DNA of 64,000 nucleotides from Bacteroidota bacterium (GCA_040388375.1 JAZKBU010000003.1:1-64000), one strand, 5' to 3'. Positions 55,471 through 63,489 are shown, counted from the stretch's first letter. The notes: generated from the letters alone by a model not told the origin. Translations and numbers: made by a program.

Positions 55471-55471
55471 A

Positions 55472-55500
55472 GCGATTGGTGAGAACACCAACCGTGGGTA
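55472..55500 (+). repeat. Hairpin repeat family B
   Basis: GCGATTGGTG-AGAA-CACCAACCGTGGG, followed by TAGTAAG and a family A copy: a second B-A unit. Confidence 0.7.
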
Positions 55501-55505
55501 GTAAG

Positions 55506-55530
55506 CTTGTTGGTGAAGAACACCAACAAG
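55506..55530 (-). repeat. REP hairpin family A
   Basis: Arms CTTGTTGGTG / CACCAACAAG around AAGAA, followed by GGCGGG; 40 bases after the HNH stop codon. Confidence 0.85.
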
Positions 55531-55569
55531 GGCGGGAAATACTTAATGTGCCAATCATTTATAGGTATA

Positions 55570-55866
55570 TTAATTGTGTTGTGCATTATGACAAGGTTTG
55601 CATATAGAAACAAGCCAATCAATTGGTTCTTTTCCAATATTTTTTTTAGCGTATCTCTTATGATGAACCTGAGTAGCACGAGCACCACAATATACACAGC
55701 GCCAGTTATCTCTTTTCATTACTACGTAACGCTTTCGTTGCCAAGCGTCTGATTTAAGATAGTCGTTTCTGTAATAATCACGTCTATTCTGACGACCCAC
55801 TTCAAAATCCAAAGTTTTAATTACAAATGCAGCTACTGCAAGAATTAATATAAGTATAATCTCCAT
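55570..55866 (-). CDS. Membrane-anchored HNH endonuclease
   Basis: 98 residues. Residues 1-20 are hydrophobic (EIILILILAVAAFVIK), a probable N-terminal anchor. The C-terminal half is an HNH domain: CVYCG, VHHKRYAKK and CKPCHNAQHN supply the zinc-binding Cys pairs and catalytic His. HNH proteins of this size are usually soluble; the membrane anchor is unusual. Flanked by family A hairpins at both ends; the 5' one is 16 bases before the ATG. Confidence 0.8.
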   Translation of the reverse strand: MEIILILILAVAAFVIKTLDFEVGRQNRRDYYRNDYLKSDAWQRKRYVVMKRDNWRCVYCGARATQVHHKRYAKKNIGKEPIDWLVSICKPCHNAQHN

Positions 55867-55882
55867 AGTTTATATTCCAGCC

Positions 55883-55907
55883 GTTGTTGGTGTTCTTCAC
55901 CAACAAC
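55883..55907 (+). repeat. REP hairpin family A, 5' of HNH gene
   Basis: Arms GTTGTTGGTG / CACCAACAAC preceded by CAGCC; between promoter motif copy 8 and the HNH start codon. Confidence 0.85.
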
Positions 55908-55934
55908 TTATTTAGCCTGTAAGATTTATACATT

Positions 55935-55942
55935 CAAACATA
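55935..55942 (-). promoter_or_regulatory. Shared promoter-like motif, copy 8
   Basis: Minus-strand TATGTTTG after ATGAAATAATAAG, 68 bases before the HNH ATG, in a block beginning at the last codon of the kinase gene. Confidence 0.6.
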
Positions 55943-55976
55943 CTTATTATTTCATAAATCATACATCAAAAAATCA

Positions 55977-58973
55977 TCAATCAAACGGAACCGTTATGGT
56001 TACTTTAGTACCCGCAGGGGTTCCATCGCTATGGTATAGGTCTTCATATACCACACCTATTTGTTGGTTGCGTTCTGCATTTAATAACTCTAATCTTTTT
56101 TGTACAGCACCCGTAGAAAAAGAAGCATGTTTCCGATGACGTATTTTATTCAACTCCATCGATTGTTGGCGGCCTATGCCATTGTCGAATACTTCGCAAA
56201 CCAAAGTGTTGGGTAATGCACCTTGCTTAAATGTTACTTCAATTTTTCTGTCGCTTCTTTTGTGTAACAAACCATGTTTAAAAGCATTCTCTACATAAGG
56301 CTGTATAATCATGGGCGGAATCATAATATGTTCTATCTGCAGGTCGTAGGCTACCTGTAAGCTGTAGTTAAACTTCTCTTCAAAGCGCATGGCTTCCAAC
56401 TCCAAATACAATTGCATGGCTTTTATTTCTTCATCCAGCGATATGCTTTTTTTGTTGCTCATGTCTAAATACAAACGCATCAAATCGCTAAACTTACCAA
56501 GGTAACTATTGGCCAGTTTTTTCTCGTTGGTTAAAATATATTCCTGTATAGAGTTAAGTGCATTGAATATAAAATGCGGGTTCATTTGTATTTTAAGTGC
56601 CGATAGTTGCGAGGCCCTTAAATCAATAGCCAGCTTGGCTCTTTCCCTTTCCAGTTTATTGCGGTTGCTTATTATTTTTATGCGGTATAAAAAAAGCAAA
56701 CTCACCACCAATATTAAAGCCATGGCTGCCAAACTTACAAACCACCAGGTTTGCCAATAGGGCGCTGCAATGGTAATAAGGTTTGATTGGGCTATGGCAC
56801 TTTCAACGCCATCTTTATTAATAACCTTTACCTGAAACCGGTAAGAGCCCGGAGGCAATAAATTATACTTGGCCACACGCTCCTTGTAAGATACGTAAGT
56901 CCAGTTAGTATCAATACCCATTAAGCGGTAAGCATAACGTAATTTACCCCGGCTACGTTGTGCTATACCTATGTAATAAAAATCAATATTGTTTTCGTTA
57001 TAGGCTACCTTAACATCGGTTTTAGTATTCACCACATTGTTGTTAACGGATAAGGCTATAATATCGATACCGGGTTTGCTTGCAGACGTAGTTATTTTGT
57101 TTTGTTCAAACCATTGAAAACCTTTGGAGGTAGCCAGGTAAATAAAGTTATTTTTTAAATGTATATCCAATACATCGTTGCTGGCCAAGCCCTCTTCCTT
57201 GGTAAAATGAATAATCTTTTTTTGTTGCAGTAAATAAGCCTGCACACCCTTTTCGCCCGCAAACCAAATGGCATATTGATTGGCTGCAATACAGCGGTTA
57301 AAATTAGAAAGCAAACCATTGCCGGTAGTAAACTGATCAACCACTTTATTTTTGTAATAACTAATAATACCCTGTTGCATAGTGCTTATCCATACCTTAC
57401 CATCAGGTGCCAAAATAATGTCGGTGGCATTAATAGGTTGTTTGTTTTTATCCAATACCAAATTAACCTTTCCTTTATGGTAACGGTACAAACCATCTAC
57501 GTAGGCTATCCAAAGGCTGGTATCTGCAGTGTTAACCAGGCAGGCAGTAGTTCTTTGTTCCCTTAACTTGGCAGCGGTTAATACTTTGTAGTTGTTGGAT
57601 GGGTTGGTAACTGCTTTGTTAAAAGTTAAGTATTTACAAAAAGGCGATGTGCGCTTGTTGGCATCTTTAAGCACAAAAAAAGCAGAGTAGGAGGTAGCCA
57701 GAAAATAGTTTCCATACCCATCAAAAGAGTAATCCTTTACAGCCGAAAAGTTTAAATACTTATTTAAATACCGTTTTGTTTTAATATCATAAATATAGCT
57801 TTGGCTGGAGTGGGCATACAATAGGTTTGTTGTTTTATCAATAGCCAATGCATCTATATCTTTTGTTTCATTTTCTAGTTTAATAGAATGCAGTACTTGT
57901 TTTTTATCGGTATCGAAAGTAATAACATTACCAAGCCCCGAAGCCAAATACAAAAGCCCGTTTTTATCTTCGGCTATAGTACTCACCCTGTCCGATTGTA
58001 AGGATGAGTTGCTGCTATTCATTAACCAAACATTTTTGGAGGGAATAACAAATACGCCATTTTTTAAAGTGCTTACCCAATAATTGCCTTCCCTGTCTTT
58101 AGTAGCCCACGAAATAGCATTGCCTTTTAAAATATGTGCAAACAGGTTCGATTTATTTTTATCGGCACTAAAAATATAAGCACCATCGTAGGTTAAAAAC
58201 CACCTGTCGTGGTTATCAAACGAAATAAAATCAGTAAAGCGCACATCGTTTGTTTTAATAGCATCAGTATTCAGTGTATACTGCTGTTTGCCATCAAATG
58301 CATCAATACCACAAACCCGGTTTTGTATACTTTTTATAAAATAGATACCATCATCGTGTATGGAGTATTCAACCGCACATGGATTAAATTTTGCATGGGC
58401 GAGTTTGCCATTGTTAATGTAATAAATACTATCAGCCGCAACAACTACATTGCCCTTCCTGTCGGCCACAATATTTACTATAAACGGAAAATTTACCTGC
58501 TTAAATTTGTTTAGCGTTTGCGTTTCAAAATTGTAATAGTAAATGGGGTTGTTAATGGAAATAATCCAGAGCTGGTTTTTGTTATCGAAACAGTAACGCG
58601 GAAATCCCGATTTATATACCTTTTCAAAAGGCTCGAAAAGTTTTAAGGAGTCGTTTTCAATATAGAATAACTGCCCTGCAAAATTAACACACCAAATACG
58701 TCCCTTGGCATCCTGTATAAAATGCGAAAACGATTTACCCCTTTGTTGGCTACTGTAATAGTTTTTCATCTCCAGGCCATCATAACGGCATACGCCATTA
58801 TCAGTACCAAACCACATATAACCCTTGTTGTCTTCAAACACACTATATACCTCCATACTGGGCAAACCATCATCATCGGTTAAGTGCCACATAAAAGGCT
58901 GCTGGGCTTTTACAGGTAACCAAACACCAATCAGTAAACAAAAAAGACAGACTGCCTTCAAGGGTAATTGCAT
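55977..58973 (-). CDS. Two-component propeller sensor, LytS-type histidine kinase
   Basis: 998 residues. Signal peptide (LKAVCLFCLLIGVWLPVKAQ), then a periplasmic beta-propeller of two-component regulator repeats (~30-640; YSVFEDNKGYMWFGTDNGVCRYDG, GVLNAxNDILD-like units), a Y_Y_Y domain (~650-745, LLPPGSYRFQVKVINKDG), one membrane helix (~752-775) and a His_kinase domain (KIQMNPHFIFNALNSIQEYI with phospho-acceptor His) plus HATPase (PPMIIQPYVENAFKHG, DNGIGR). Such kinases act with LytTR regulators; none is adjacent, but two orphan ones lie at 27158 and 35023. Confidence 0.93.
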   Translation of the reverse strand: MQLPLKAVCLFCLLIGVWLPVKAQQPFMWHLTDDDGLPSMEVYSVFEDNKGYMWFGTDNGVCRYDGLEMKNYYSSQQRGKSFSHFIQDAKGRIWCVNFAGQLFYIENDSLKLFEPFEKVYKSGFPRYCFDNKNQLWIISINNPIYYYNFETQTLNKFKQVNFPFIVNIVADRKGNVVVAADSIYYINNGKLAHAKFNPCAVEYSIHDDGIYFIKSIQNRVCGIDAFDGKQQYTLNTDAIKTNDVRFTDFISFDNHDRWFLTYDGAYIFSADKNKSNLFAHILKGNAISWATKDREGNYWVSTLKNGVFVIPSKNVWLMNSSNSSLQSDRVSTIAEDKNGLLYLASGLGNVITFDTDKKQVLHSIKLENETKDIDALAIDKTTNLLYAHSSQSYIYDIKTKRYLNKYLNFSAVKDYSFDGYGNYFLATSYSAFFVLKDANKRTSPFCKYLTFNKAVTNPSNNYKVLTAAKLREQRTTACLVNTADTSLWIAYVDGLYRYHKGKVNLVLDKNKQPINATDIILAPDGKVWISTMQQGIISYYKNKVVDQFTTGNGLLSNFNRCIAANQYAIWFAGEKGVQAYLLQQKKIIHFTKEEGLASNDVLDIHLKNNFIYLATSKGFQWFEQNKITTSASKPGIDIIALSVNNNVVNTKTDVKVAYNENNIDFYYIGIAQRSRGKLRYAYRLMGIDTNWTYVSYKERVAKYNLLPPGSYRFQVKVINKDGVESAIAQSNLITIAAPYWQTWWFVSLAAMALILVVSLLFLYRIKIISNRNKLERERAKLAIDLRASQLSALKIQMNPHFIFNALNSIQEYILTNEKKLANSYLGKFSDLMRLYLDMSNKKSISLDEEIKAMQLYLELEAMRFEEKFNYSLQVAYDLQIEHIMIPPMIIQPYVENAFKHGLLHKRSDRKIEVTFKQGALPNTLVCEVFDNGIGRQQSMELNKIRHRKHASFSTGAVQKRLELLNAERNQQIGVVYEDLYHSDGTPAGTKVTITVPFD

Positions 58974-59063
58974 AAAACAAATGTATTCATTTATGGTATT
59001 TATTTTATAAGCCCCGGCTTACCTTGCCTCGTTTAAAGCCCATGCTAATTTTGCTTACTATAA

Positions 59064-59078
59064 CTTGTTGGTGAAGAG
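59064..59078 (-). repeat. Half copy of REP family A
   Basis: CTTGTTGGTGAAGAG, the left arm and loop only, five bases before the full copy at 59084: remnant of a tandem duplication. Confidence 0.65.
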
Positions 59079-59083
59079 TTTGT

Positions 59084-59110
59084 CTTTGTTGGTGAAGAAC
59101 ACCAACAAAG
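59084..59110 (-). repeat. REP hairpin family A, longer stem
   Basis: 11-base arms CTTTGTTGGTG / CACCAACAAAG around AAGAA, followed by GC. Upstream of tpiA. Confidence 0.83.
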
Positions 59111-59251
59111 GCAATAATTTTGATGAACAATCAAAGAAATTTAACAATTCAACCAATAACTTATAAACCGGGTAACCCATACATAGTTGAAACAACCATA
59201 TTATTTCTTTTATTTGCATTTTTTAAATACCCTAACAAAGTACACAACTAT

Positions 59252-60016
59252 ATGAGAAAGAAAATTATAGCAGGCAATTGGAAAATGAACAAGACCTTTG
59301 ACGAAGGAATGGCATTGGTTTCAGAATTAAGCAATATGGTAAAGGATGAGTACCATGGCAGCGCTGAAGTGGTTATTATTCCTCCGGCATTGTACATTAA
59401 TTCAGTAAGCCGCATGTTGGTTGGTTATACAAACATTAGCTGTGGCGCACAAAACTGCAGTAACCATGTAAGTGGTGCTTACACAGGCGAAATAAGTGCA
59501 GCTATGGTAAAAAGCTGTGGCGGTAAATATATTATTATAGGCCATAGCGAGCGCAGACAATACTTTGGCGAGCATAACAACTGGTTGGCTAAAAAGATTG
59601 ATGCTGTTTTAGCCGAAGGCTTAAACCCTATTTACTGCGTGGGCGAAACTTTAGAGGAACGAGAAGGCAATACCCACTTTGAGGTATTAAAAAATCAAAT
59701 AAGCCAAGCTTTGTTTCACTTAAGCCCGGCCCAAATGGCTGAGTGTGTGGTGGCTTACGAACCTGTTTGGGCCATTGGTACGGGCAAAACAGCCAGTACA
59801 GCACAAGCACAGGAAGTACATGCTTTTATAAGAAACCTGTTAAAGGATAAATTTGGTGAGGCTATTAGCAATAATATAACCATTCAGTACGGTGGAAGCG
59901 TAAAAGCGGATAATGCAGCCGAGTTATTTTCGGCTCCTGATATTGATGGCGCATTGGTAGGCGGAGCGGCTTTACAAAGCAGAAGTTTTGCTGATATTGT
60001 AAAAGCGATGGCTTAA
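59252..60016 (+). CDS. tpiA: Triosephosphate isomerase
   Basis: Interconverts dihydroxyacetone phosphate and glyceraldehyde 3-phosphate. 254 residues from ATG 59252, which gives the canonical start RKKIIAGNWKMNKT (catalytic Lys); an in-frame upstream ATG at 59120 would add 44 unrelated residues. Catalytic His in IIGHSERRQYFGE, Glu in AYEPVWAIGTGKT, phosphate loop GGSVKADN and GGAAL. Family A hairpins lie 140 bases upstream. Confidence 0.98.
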   Translation: MRKKIIAGNWKMNKTFDEGMALVSELSNMVKDEYHGSAEVVIIPPALYINSVSRMLVGYTNISCGAQNCSNHVSGAYTGEISAAMVKSCGGKYIIIGHSERRQYFGEHNNWLAKKIDAVLAEGLNPIYCVGETLEEREGNTHFEVLKNQISQALFHLSPAQMAECVVAYEPVWAIGTGKTASTAQAQEVHAFIRNLLKDKFGEAISNNITIQYGGSVKADNAAELFSAPDIDGALVGGAALQSRSFADIVKAMA

Positions 60017-60090
60017 TACGGTATTATTGGGTAAACAGGCGTAATATAAATTCCTGATTTGTAGCGGATAAAAAAATATTAAAAAAAATA

Positions 60091-60121
60091 TTTGGTCTTT
60101 AAACTATAAATCTTACATTTG
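60091..60121 (+). promoter_or_regulatory. Promoter of tRNA-Glu
   Basis: TTTG (60091-60094), 19 bases, TACATTTG (60114-60121): an exact Bacteroidota consensus, 13 bases before the tRNA. Confidence 0.7.
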
Positions 60122-60134
60122 CCAACCCAAAAAT

Positions 60135-60209
60135 GGCCCGTTCGTCTATCGGTTAGGACAAATGGTTTTCATCCATTAAAGAGGGGTTCGACTCCCCTAC
60201 GGGCTACCA
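60135..60209 (+). tRNA. tRNA-Glu (TTC anticodon)
   Basis: Cloverleaf: acceptor GGCCCGT/ACGGGCT, D arm GTCTATCGGTTAGGAC, anticodon stem AATGG/CCATT with loop TTTTCAT (anticodon TTC), T arm AGGGGTTCGACTCCCCT, encoded CCA end. The G1-U72 pair is usual for bacterial tRNA-Glu. Confidence 0.95.
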
Positions 60210-60223
60210 AAGAAGGTAACACA

Positions 60224-60256
60224 AAGACTTGCAGCAATGCAGGTCTTTTTTGTTTT
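60224..60256 (+). terminator. Terminator of tRNA-Glu
   Basis: AAGACTTGCA / TGCAGGTCTT arms around GCAA, followed by TTTTTGTTTT. Confidence 0.8.
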
Positions 60257-60288
60257 ACAGCAGTTTGTAAACAGCGGAAAACTATAAA

Positions 60289-60313
60289 CTTGTTGGTGAA
60301 GAACACCAACAAG
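60289..60313 (-). repeat. REP hairpin family A
   Basis: Arms CTTGTTGGTG / CACCAACAAG around AAGAA, followed by GGC. Between tRNA-Glu and the helicase gene; last copy in the window. Confidence 0.85.
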
Positions 60314-60391
60314 GGCAACAAATTATACAAATTACCCGTTTGGTGTTTAAATACTTGTTTTAGCTATTTTAAAGCTACTTTTACACCCTAC

Positions 60392-61528
60392 ATGAGTCAC
60401 ACGTCATTTGCATCCCTAGGCCTTTCGCCTGCCTTGTTAAAGGCACTGGAAAAACAGGAGTTTACTATACCCACACCTATACAAGAAACAGCTATACCGG
60501 CTATATTGAATAAAAACGATGTATTGGGCATAGCCAAAACGGGTGCAGGCAAAACAGCCAGCTATGTGTTGCCGCTTTTAATGCAGGCTAAACCGGCAGC
60601 CAAGCTTAAAAACCGCCATGCCCATATATTGGTTTTGGTACCCACGCGCGAGTTGGCCGAACAGGTAAAAGAGGTGTTCCATACTTTTAGCAAAGCATTG
60701 CCGGAGCCCGTTAAAACACTGGCTGTATATGGTGGTGTTTCCATTAACCCGCAAATGATGGCGCTGCAAGGCGTAAATATACTGGTGGCTACTCCGGGCA
60801 GGTTATTGGAATTGATTGATTCCAATGCAGTACATTTATCGGGTATTGAAACACTGGTACTGGACGAAGCGGATAAGATGCTTAATTTAGGTTTTAAGGA
60901 AGAAGTAAATAAAATATTGGCCCTATTACCAGCCAAACGCCAGAATATATTATTGTCGGCCACTTTAAACGATGATGTGCAGTTGATACATCAGGTAATG
61001 TTGCATGAACCTGTTGTAATAAAGATAGCGGAAGAGGAAGACTCGTTAGAGCTGATTAAGCAAGTAGCTTATATTGTGTCAGAAGATAAGAAAGGGCCTT
61101 TCTTACGCCAGCTTATCCATCAGCACGACATGCAGCAGGTATTGGTGTTTGCTTCTTCTGTTTACCAAGCCGATGCCATAGTAAACAAATTGCTTAAAAA
61201 CAATATTGATGCAAAAGCCATTCACAGTAAAAAAAGCCAGGGAGGCAGAACGGAAGCTTTGTCTTTGTTTAAATCAGGTAAGTTGCGGGTATTGGTAGCT
61301 ACGGATTTAATGGCAAGGGGTATTGATATACTTTCGCTTCCTTATGTTATTAATTATGAATTGCCCCGCTCTCCCAAAGATTATATACACCGCATAGGGA
61401 GAACAGGCCGCGCAGGCACCGCAGGCGATGCTATCTCCTTGGTAAGTCCAAGCGAGCTACATCATTTTGGTATCATCCAAAAAAAAATGGGCAAACAAGT
61501 AGATATTATTGATAGTGAGAAGATGTAG
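60392..61528 (+). CDS. DEAD-box RNA helicase (RhlE-like, short)
   Basis: 378 residues from ATG 60392; the open frame extends upstream across the tRNA, which cannot be coding. Q motif FTIPTPIQETAIPA, Walker A AKTGAGKT, PTRELAEQ, GG, TPGRLLEL, DEAD, SATL (in place of SAT), and helicase C motifs HSKKSQGGR, ATDLMARGIDI, HRIGRTGRAG are all present. It ends soon after the core, lacking the basic tail seen in RhlE. Probably helps ribosome assembly or RNA turnover, as family members do in the cold. Confidence 0.93.
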   Translation: MSHTSFASLGLSPALLKALEKQEFTIPTPIQETAIPAILNKNDVLGIAKTGAGKTASYVLPLLMQAKPAAKLKNRHAHILVLVPTRELAEQVKEVFHTFSKALPEPVKTLAVYGGVSINPQMMALQGVNILVATPGRLLELIDSNAVHLSGIETLVLDEADKMLNLGFKEEVNKILALLPAKRQNILLSATLNDDVQLIHQVMLHEPVVIKIAEEEDSLELIKQVAYIVSEDKKGPFLRQLIHQHDMQQVLVFASSVYQADAIVNKLLKNNIDAKAIHSKKSQGGRTEALSLFKSGKLRVLVATDLMARGIDILSLPYVINYELPRSPKDYIHRIGRTGRAGTAGDAISLVSPSELHHFGIIQKKMGKQVDIIDSEKM

Positions 61529-61583
61529 GGAGAATATTGTTTGAAGAATGCTTAAATACTTCAAACAATAGTATTAACATATT

Positions 61584-63119
61584 TTAGTGTTTTGTGTCAA
61601 GTTGAATAGATGGAAAATCATTCTCTGAATCTTCCTCTTGATACACACTCAAAGAAAGGTAAGTTATAGCTTCTTTGGACAACTTCAGTACTTTGATAGC
61701 TTTATCTATAAATTCACTTTCTTTAATTTCCATAGAGAAATTATCCTTTAATATTTCCGGAAAGAACTCTTCCATTCCTTCCAAAAAAGGATTTTCAGAA
61801 ATAACTTTAAATCCTTTGTGTTCTATATGGTTACGAATTCTAGCAAGTTCCTTTGCTTCAGGTTCAATAGAGTCTTGCATTAAGAAATCTCCACGTGGGT
61901 GTATATCCTTACTTAACCAATATAGTGCTCTAAGCATAAGATTTTTTCGGTTTACAAATTTTGACTTTAATATTCTACCATGTTTATCTTCGTACCACAA
62001 ATTTCGAAAACTAACGGTATTATCAGAAATACCTAAGTCTAAATAATGGTTTAGAAAACAAGCAATCTTATCAAAAATTGAATATGCTAAGCGATAAGAT
62101 ATTTTAACTTGTTCCATTCTATAGGAATTGTTTGAAGAGTCTAATAAATCATAAATTTTCACATCGTTTTCTGAGAAGTGGTTTTGGTTATTATAAATTC
62201 CTTCAAACAGAAAATATCTGGCTGTAGTATATTGTTTCTTAATTTCATTAAACATACTATGGAATGAAGCACCCTTACCTTTTATTATAGTCATTGTTGG
62301 GAGCAGTAACGGATCATAATCTGTGAATGTAAAATCACCAATATCGTTTAGAGGATTTAGGAAGAGGAAGTGTTTCAATGCCCAGTTACGATATTGTTTT
62401 TCAAGTGGGCTATTGTAGTTATGATTGTGATTTTTAAATTCTTCTTTTTCTAAAAGCCCTGGATATGACTTTTCTATTGGTGTGATGTGTGCTAAGTAAT
62501 ATTCTTTTGCTCCTTTTTCTAAAGGCATATCCAAAGCAGTTTTAAGTGTTTTGTGTCCATAACGTAAGAATATATCTTTATGTCCTGAATCAAATATTGT
62601 AAAACGAGCATGGTATAACATGCAATGGCCTTTGGCAGCTAATGCAGTTCCAAAATTACTCTGAATGGCGAGTACTTTATTCCAATTGGCAATAGCAGGG
62701 ATAAATCGACCCATGTTATCAAGTAGATTGGCTAGATTGGTATGAATTTGCAAAAACTTGCTTTGAGGGTGTTTGGATTCATTGAAAAATAGTGAAGCAT
62801 ATCGGAGATTAATTATTTCATTAGCTAAGTCTTCTTGGTCCCATTGCCAGGCATCATCAGTAAGATGTTTATCTGCTCTTAAATCACTAAAGGCAAGACT
62901 TAAATAATAGTGAAATAGATATCTATCCTTTTTAAATTTTATTGAAGGGTCAATCGTTTTTGCTAATTCTATAGCTTTATGTGTTCCAGTTCTTACTCCT
63001 ATATCATTGGAGTGTTCAATTAATTTACATAATGTATCAAGAATTTCTTCTTCCGAAATAGTTTCTAACGTATCTAACAATAATAATTGGTTTAATTCGT
63101 CTTGCTTATTTATCGTCAT
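61584..63119 (-). CDS. LA2681-like HEPN domain protein
   Basis: 511 residues, soluble. The N-terminal ~220 residues are TPR-like helices (KGHCMLYHARFTIFDSG). The C-terminal part matches the LA2681-like HEPN group: NLWYEDKHGRI, RKNLMLRALYWLSKDIHP, and RIRNHIEHKGF, which is the R-x4-H motif of HEPN ribonucleases. HEPN proteins often act in RNA cleavage during defence or stress. No antitoxin or defence partner is clear nearby. The target is unknown. Confidence 0.82.
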   Translation of the reverse strand: MTINKQDELNQLLLLDTLETISEEEILDTLCKLIEHSNDIGVRTGTHKAIELAKTIDPSIKFKKDRYLFHYYLSLAFSDLRADKHLTDDAWQWDQEDLANEIINLRYASLFFNESKHPQSKFLQIHTNLANLLDNMGRFIPAIANWNKVLAIQSNFGTALAAKGHCMLYHARFTIFDSGHKDIFLRYGHKTLKTALDMPLEKGAKEYYLAHITPIEKSYPGLLEKEEFKNHNHNYNSPLEKQYRNWALKHFLFLNPLNDIGDFTFTDYDPLLLPTMTIIKGKGASFHSMFNEIKKQYTTARYFLFEGIYNNQNHFSENDVKIYDLLDSSNNSYRMEQVKISYRLAYSIFDKIACFLNHYLDLGISDNTVSFRNLWYEDKHGRILKSKFVNRKNLMLRALYWLSKDIHPRGDFLMQDSIEPEAKELARIRNHIEHKGFKVISENPFLEGMEEFFPEILKDNFSMEIKESEFIDKAIKVLKLSKEAITYLSLSVYQEEDSENDFPSIQLDTKH

Positions 63120-63147
63120 TGATTATTTGTAATTATTGTGATACAAT

Positions 63148-63489
63148 TCAATTAAGGTGAGCACTGATTAAAATTATCAATCCATCATTATTTATTGTAA
63201 AGTTTAAACCACCCGTTTCGTGTCCGAAGTTACCTGTAAAATCAACTTGTGCTTTGGCATTTTTGTTATCAATTACCTCCACAGATTCCAGCTTGGTTAC
63301 TGTTTTGTAACCAACAAAAAAGGTGTCCAGGTATTTACGGACACCTTTTGTATGCTTAAACTTTTCGCCTACGGATACATCATCAATTATAGCATCAGGA
63401 GCAAATAAAGTAAGTGCTGCTGCTACATCAAAAGCATTTGCATGTTTTATGAATTGCTTTATAATTTTAGTGATAGCTGTTTCTTTCAT
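63148..63489 (-). CDS. NTF2-like (SnoaL) fold protein
   Basis: 113 residues of the nuclear transport factor 2 family: IKQFIKHANAFDVAAALTLFAPDAIIDDVSVGEKFKHTKGVRKYLDTFF is the helix plus cone of the fold. Members include isomerases, polyketide cyclases and non-catalytic binding proteins, so the function is open. Overlaps the end of the upstream gene by 23 bases, likely one operon. Confidence 0.85.
   Translation of the reverse strand: MKETAITKIIKQFIKHANAFDVAAALTLFAPDAIIDDVSVGEKFKHTKGVRKYLDTFFVGYKTVTKLESVEVIDNKNAKAQVDFTGNFGHETGGLNFTINNDGLIILISAHLN

Noticed and set aside
55407..55752. Open frames overlapping the HNH gene on both strands
   Set aside because: They are out-of-frame shadows; the HNH frame has clear zinc and catalytic motifs.
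43005..55907. Integron-like cassette array (unrelated single genes, same strand, palindromic repeats between)
   Set aside because: No integron integrase is in the window, the hairpins lack attC R/L boxes (RYYYAAC...GTTRRRY), and the repeats occur in both orientations. A RAYT gene with REP polarity tags explains them better.
59120..59251. N-terminal extension of TpiA
   Set aside because: The canonical TpiA N terminus starts at ATG 59252; the extra residues have no counterpart in the family.
43005..60313. CRISPR-like repeats
   Set aside because: Spacing is irregular and spans whole genes; no cas genes and no spacer units.
60119..60391. Upstream part of the helicase open frame
   Set aside because: It runs through tRNA-Glu, its terminator and a REP hairpin; the conserved Q motif region begins just after ATG 60392.
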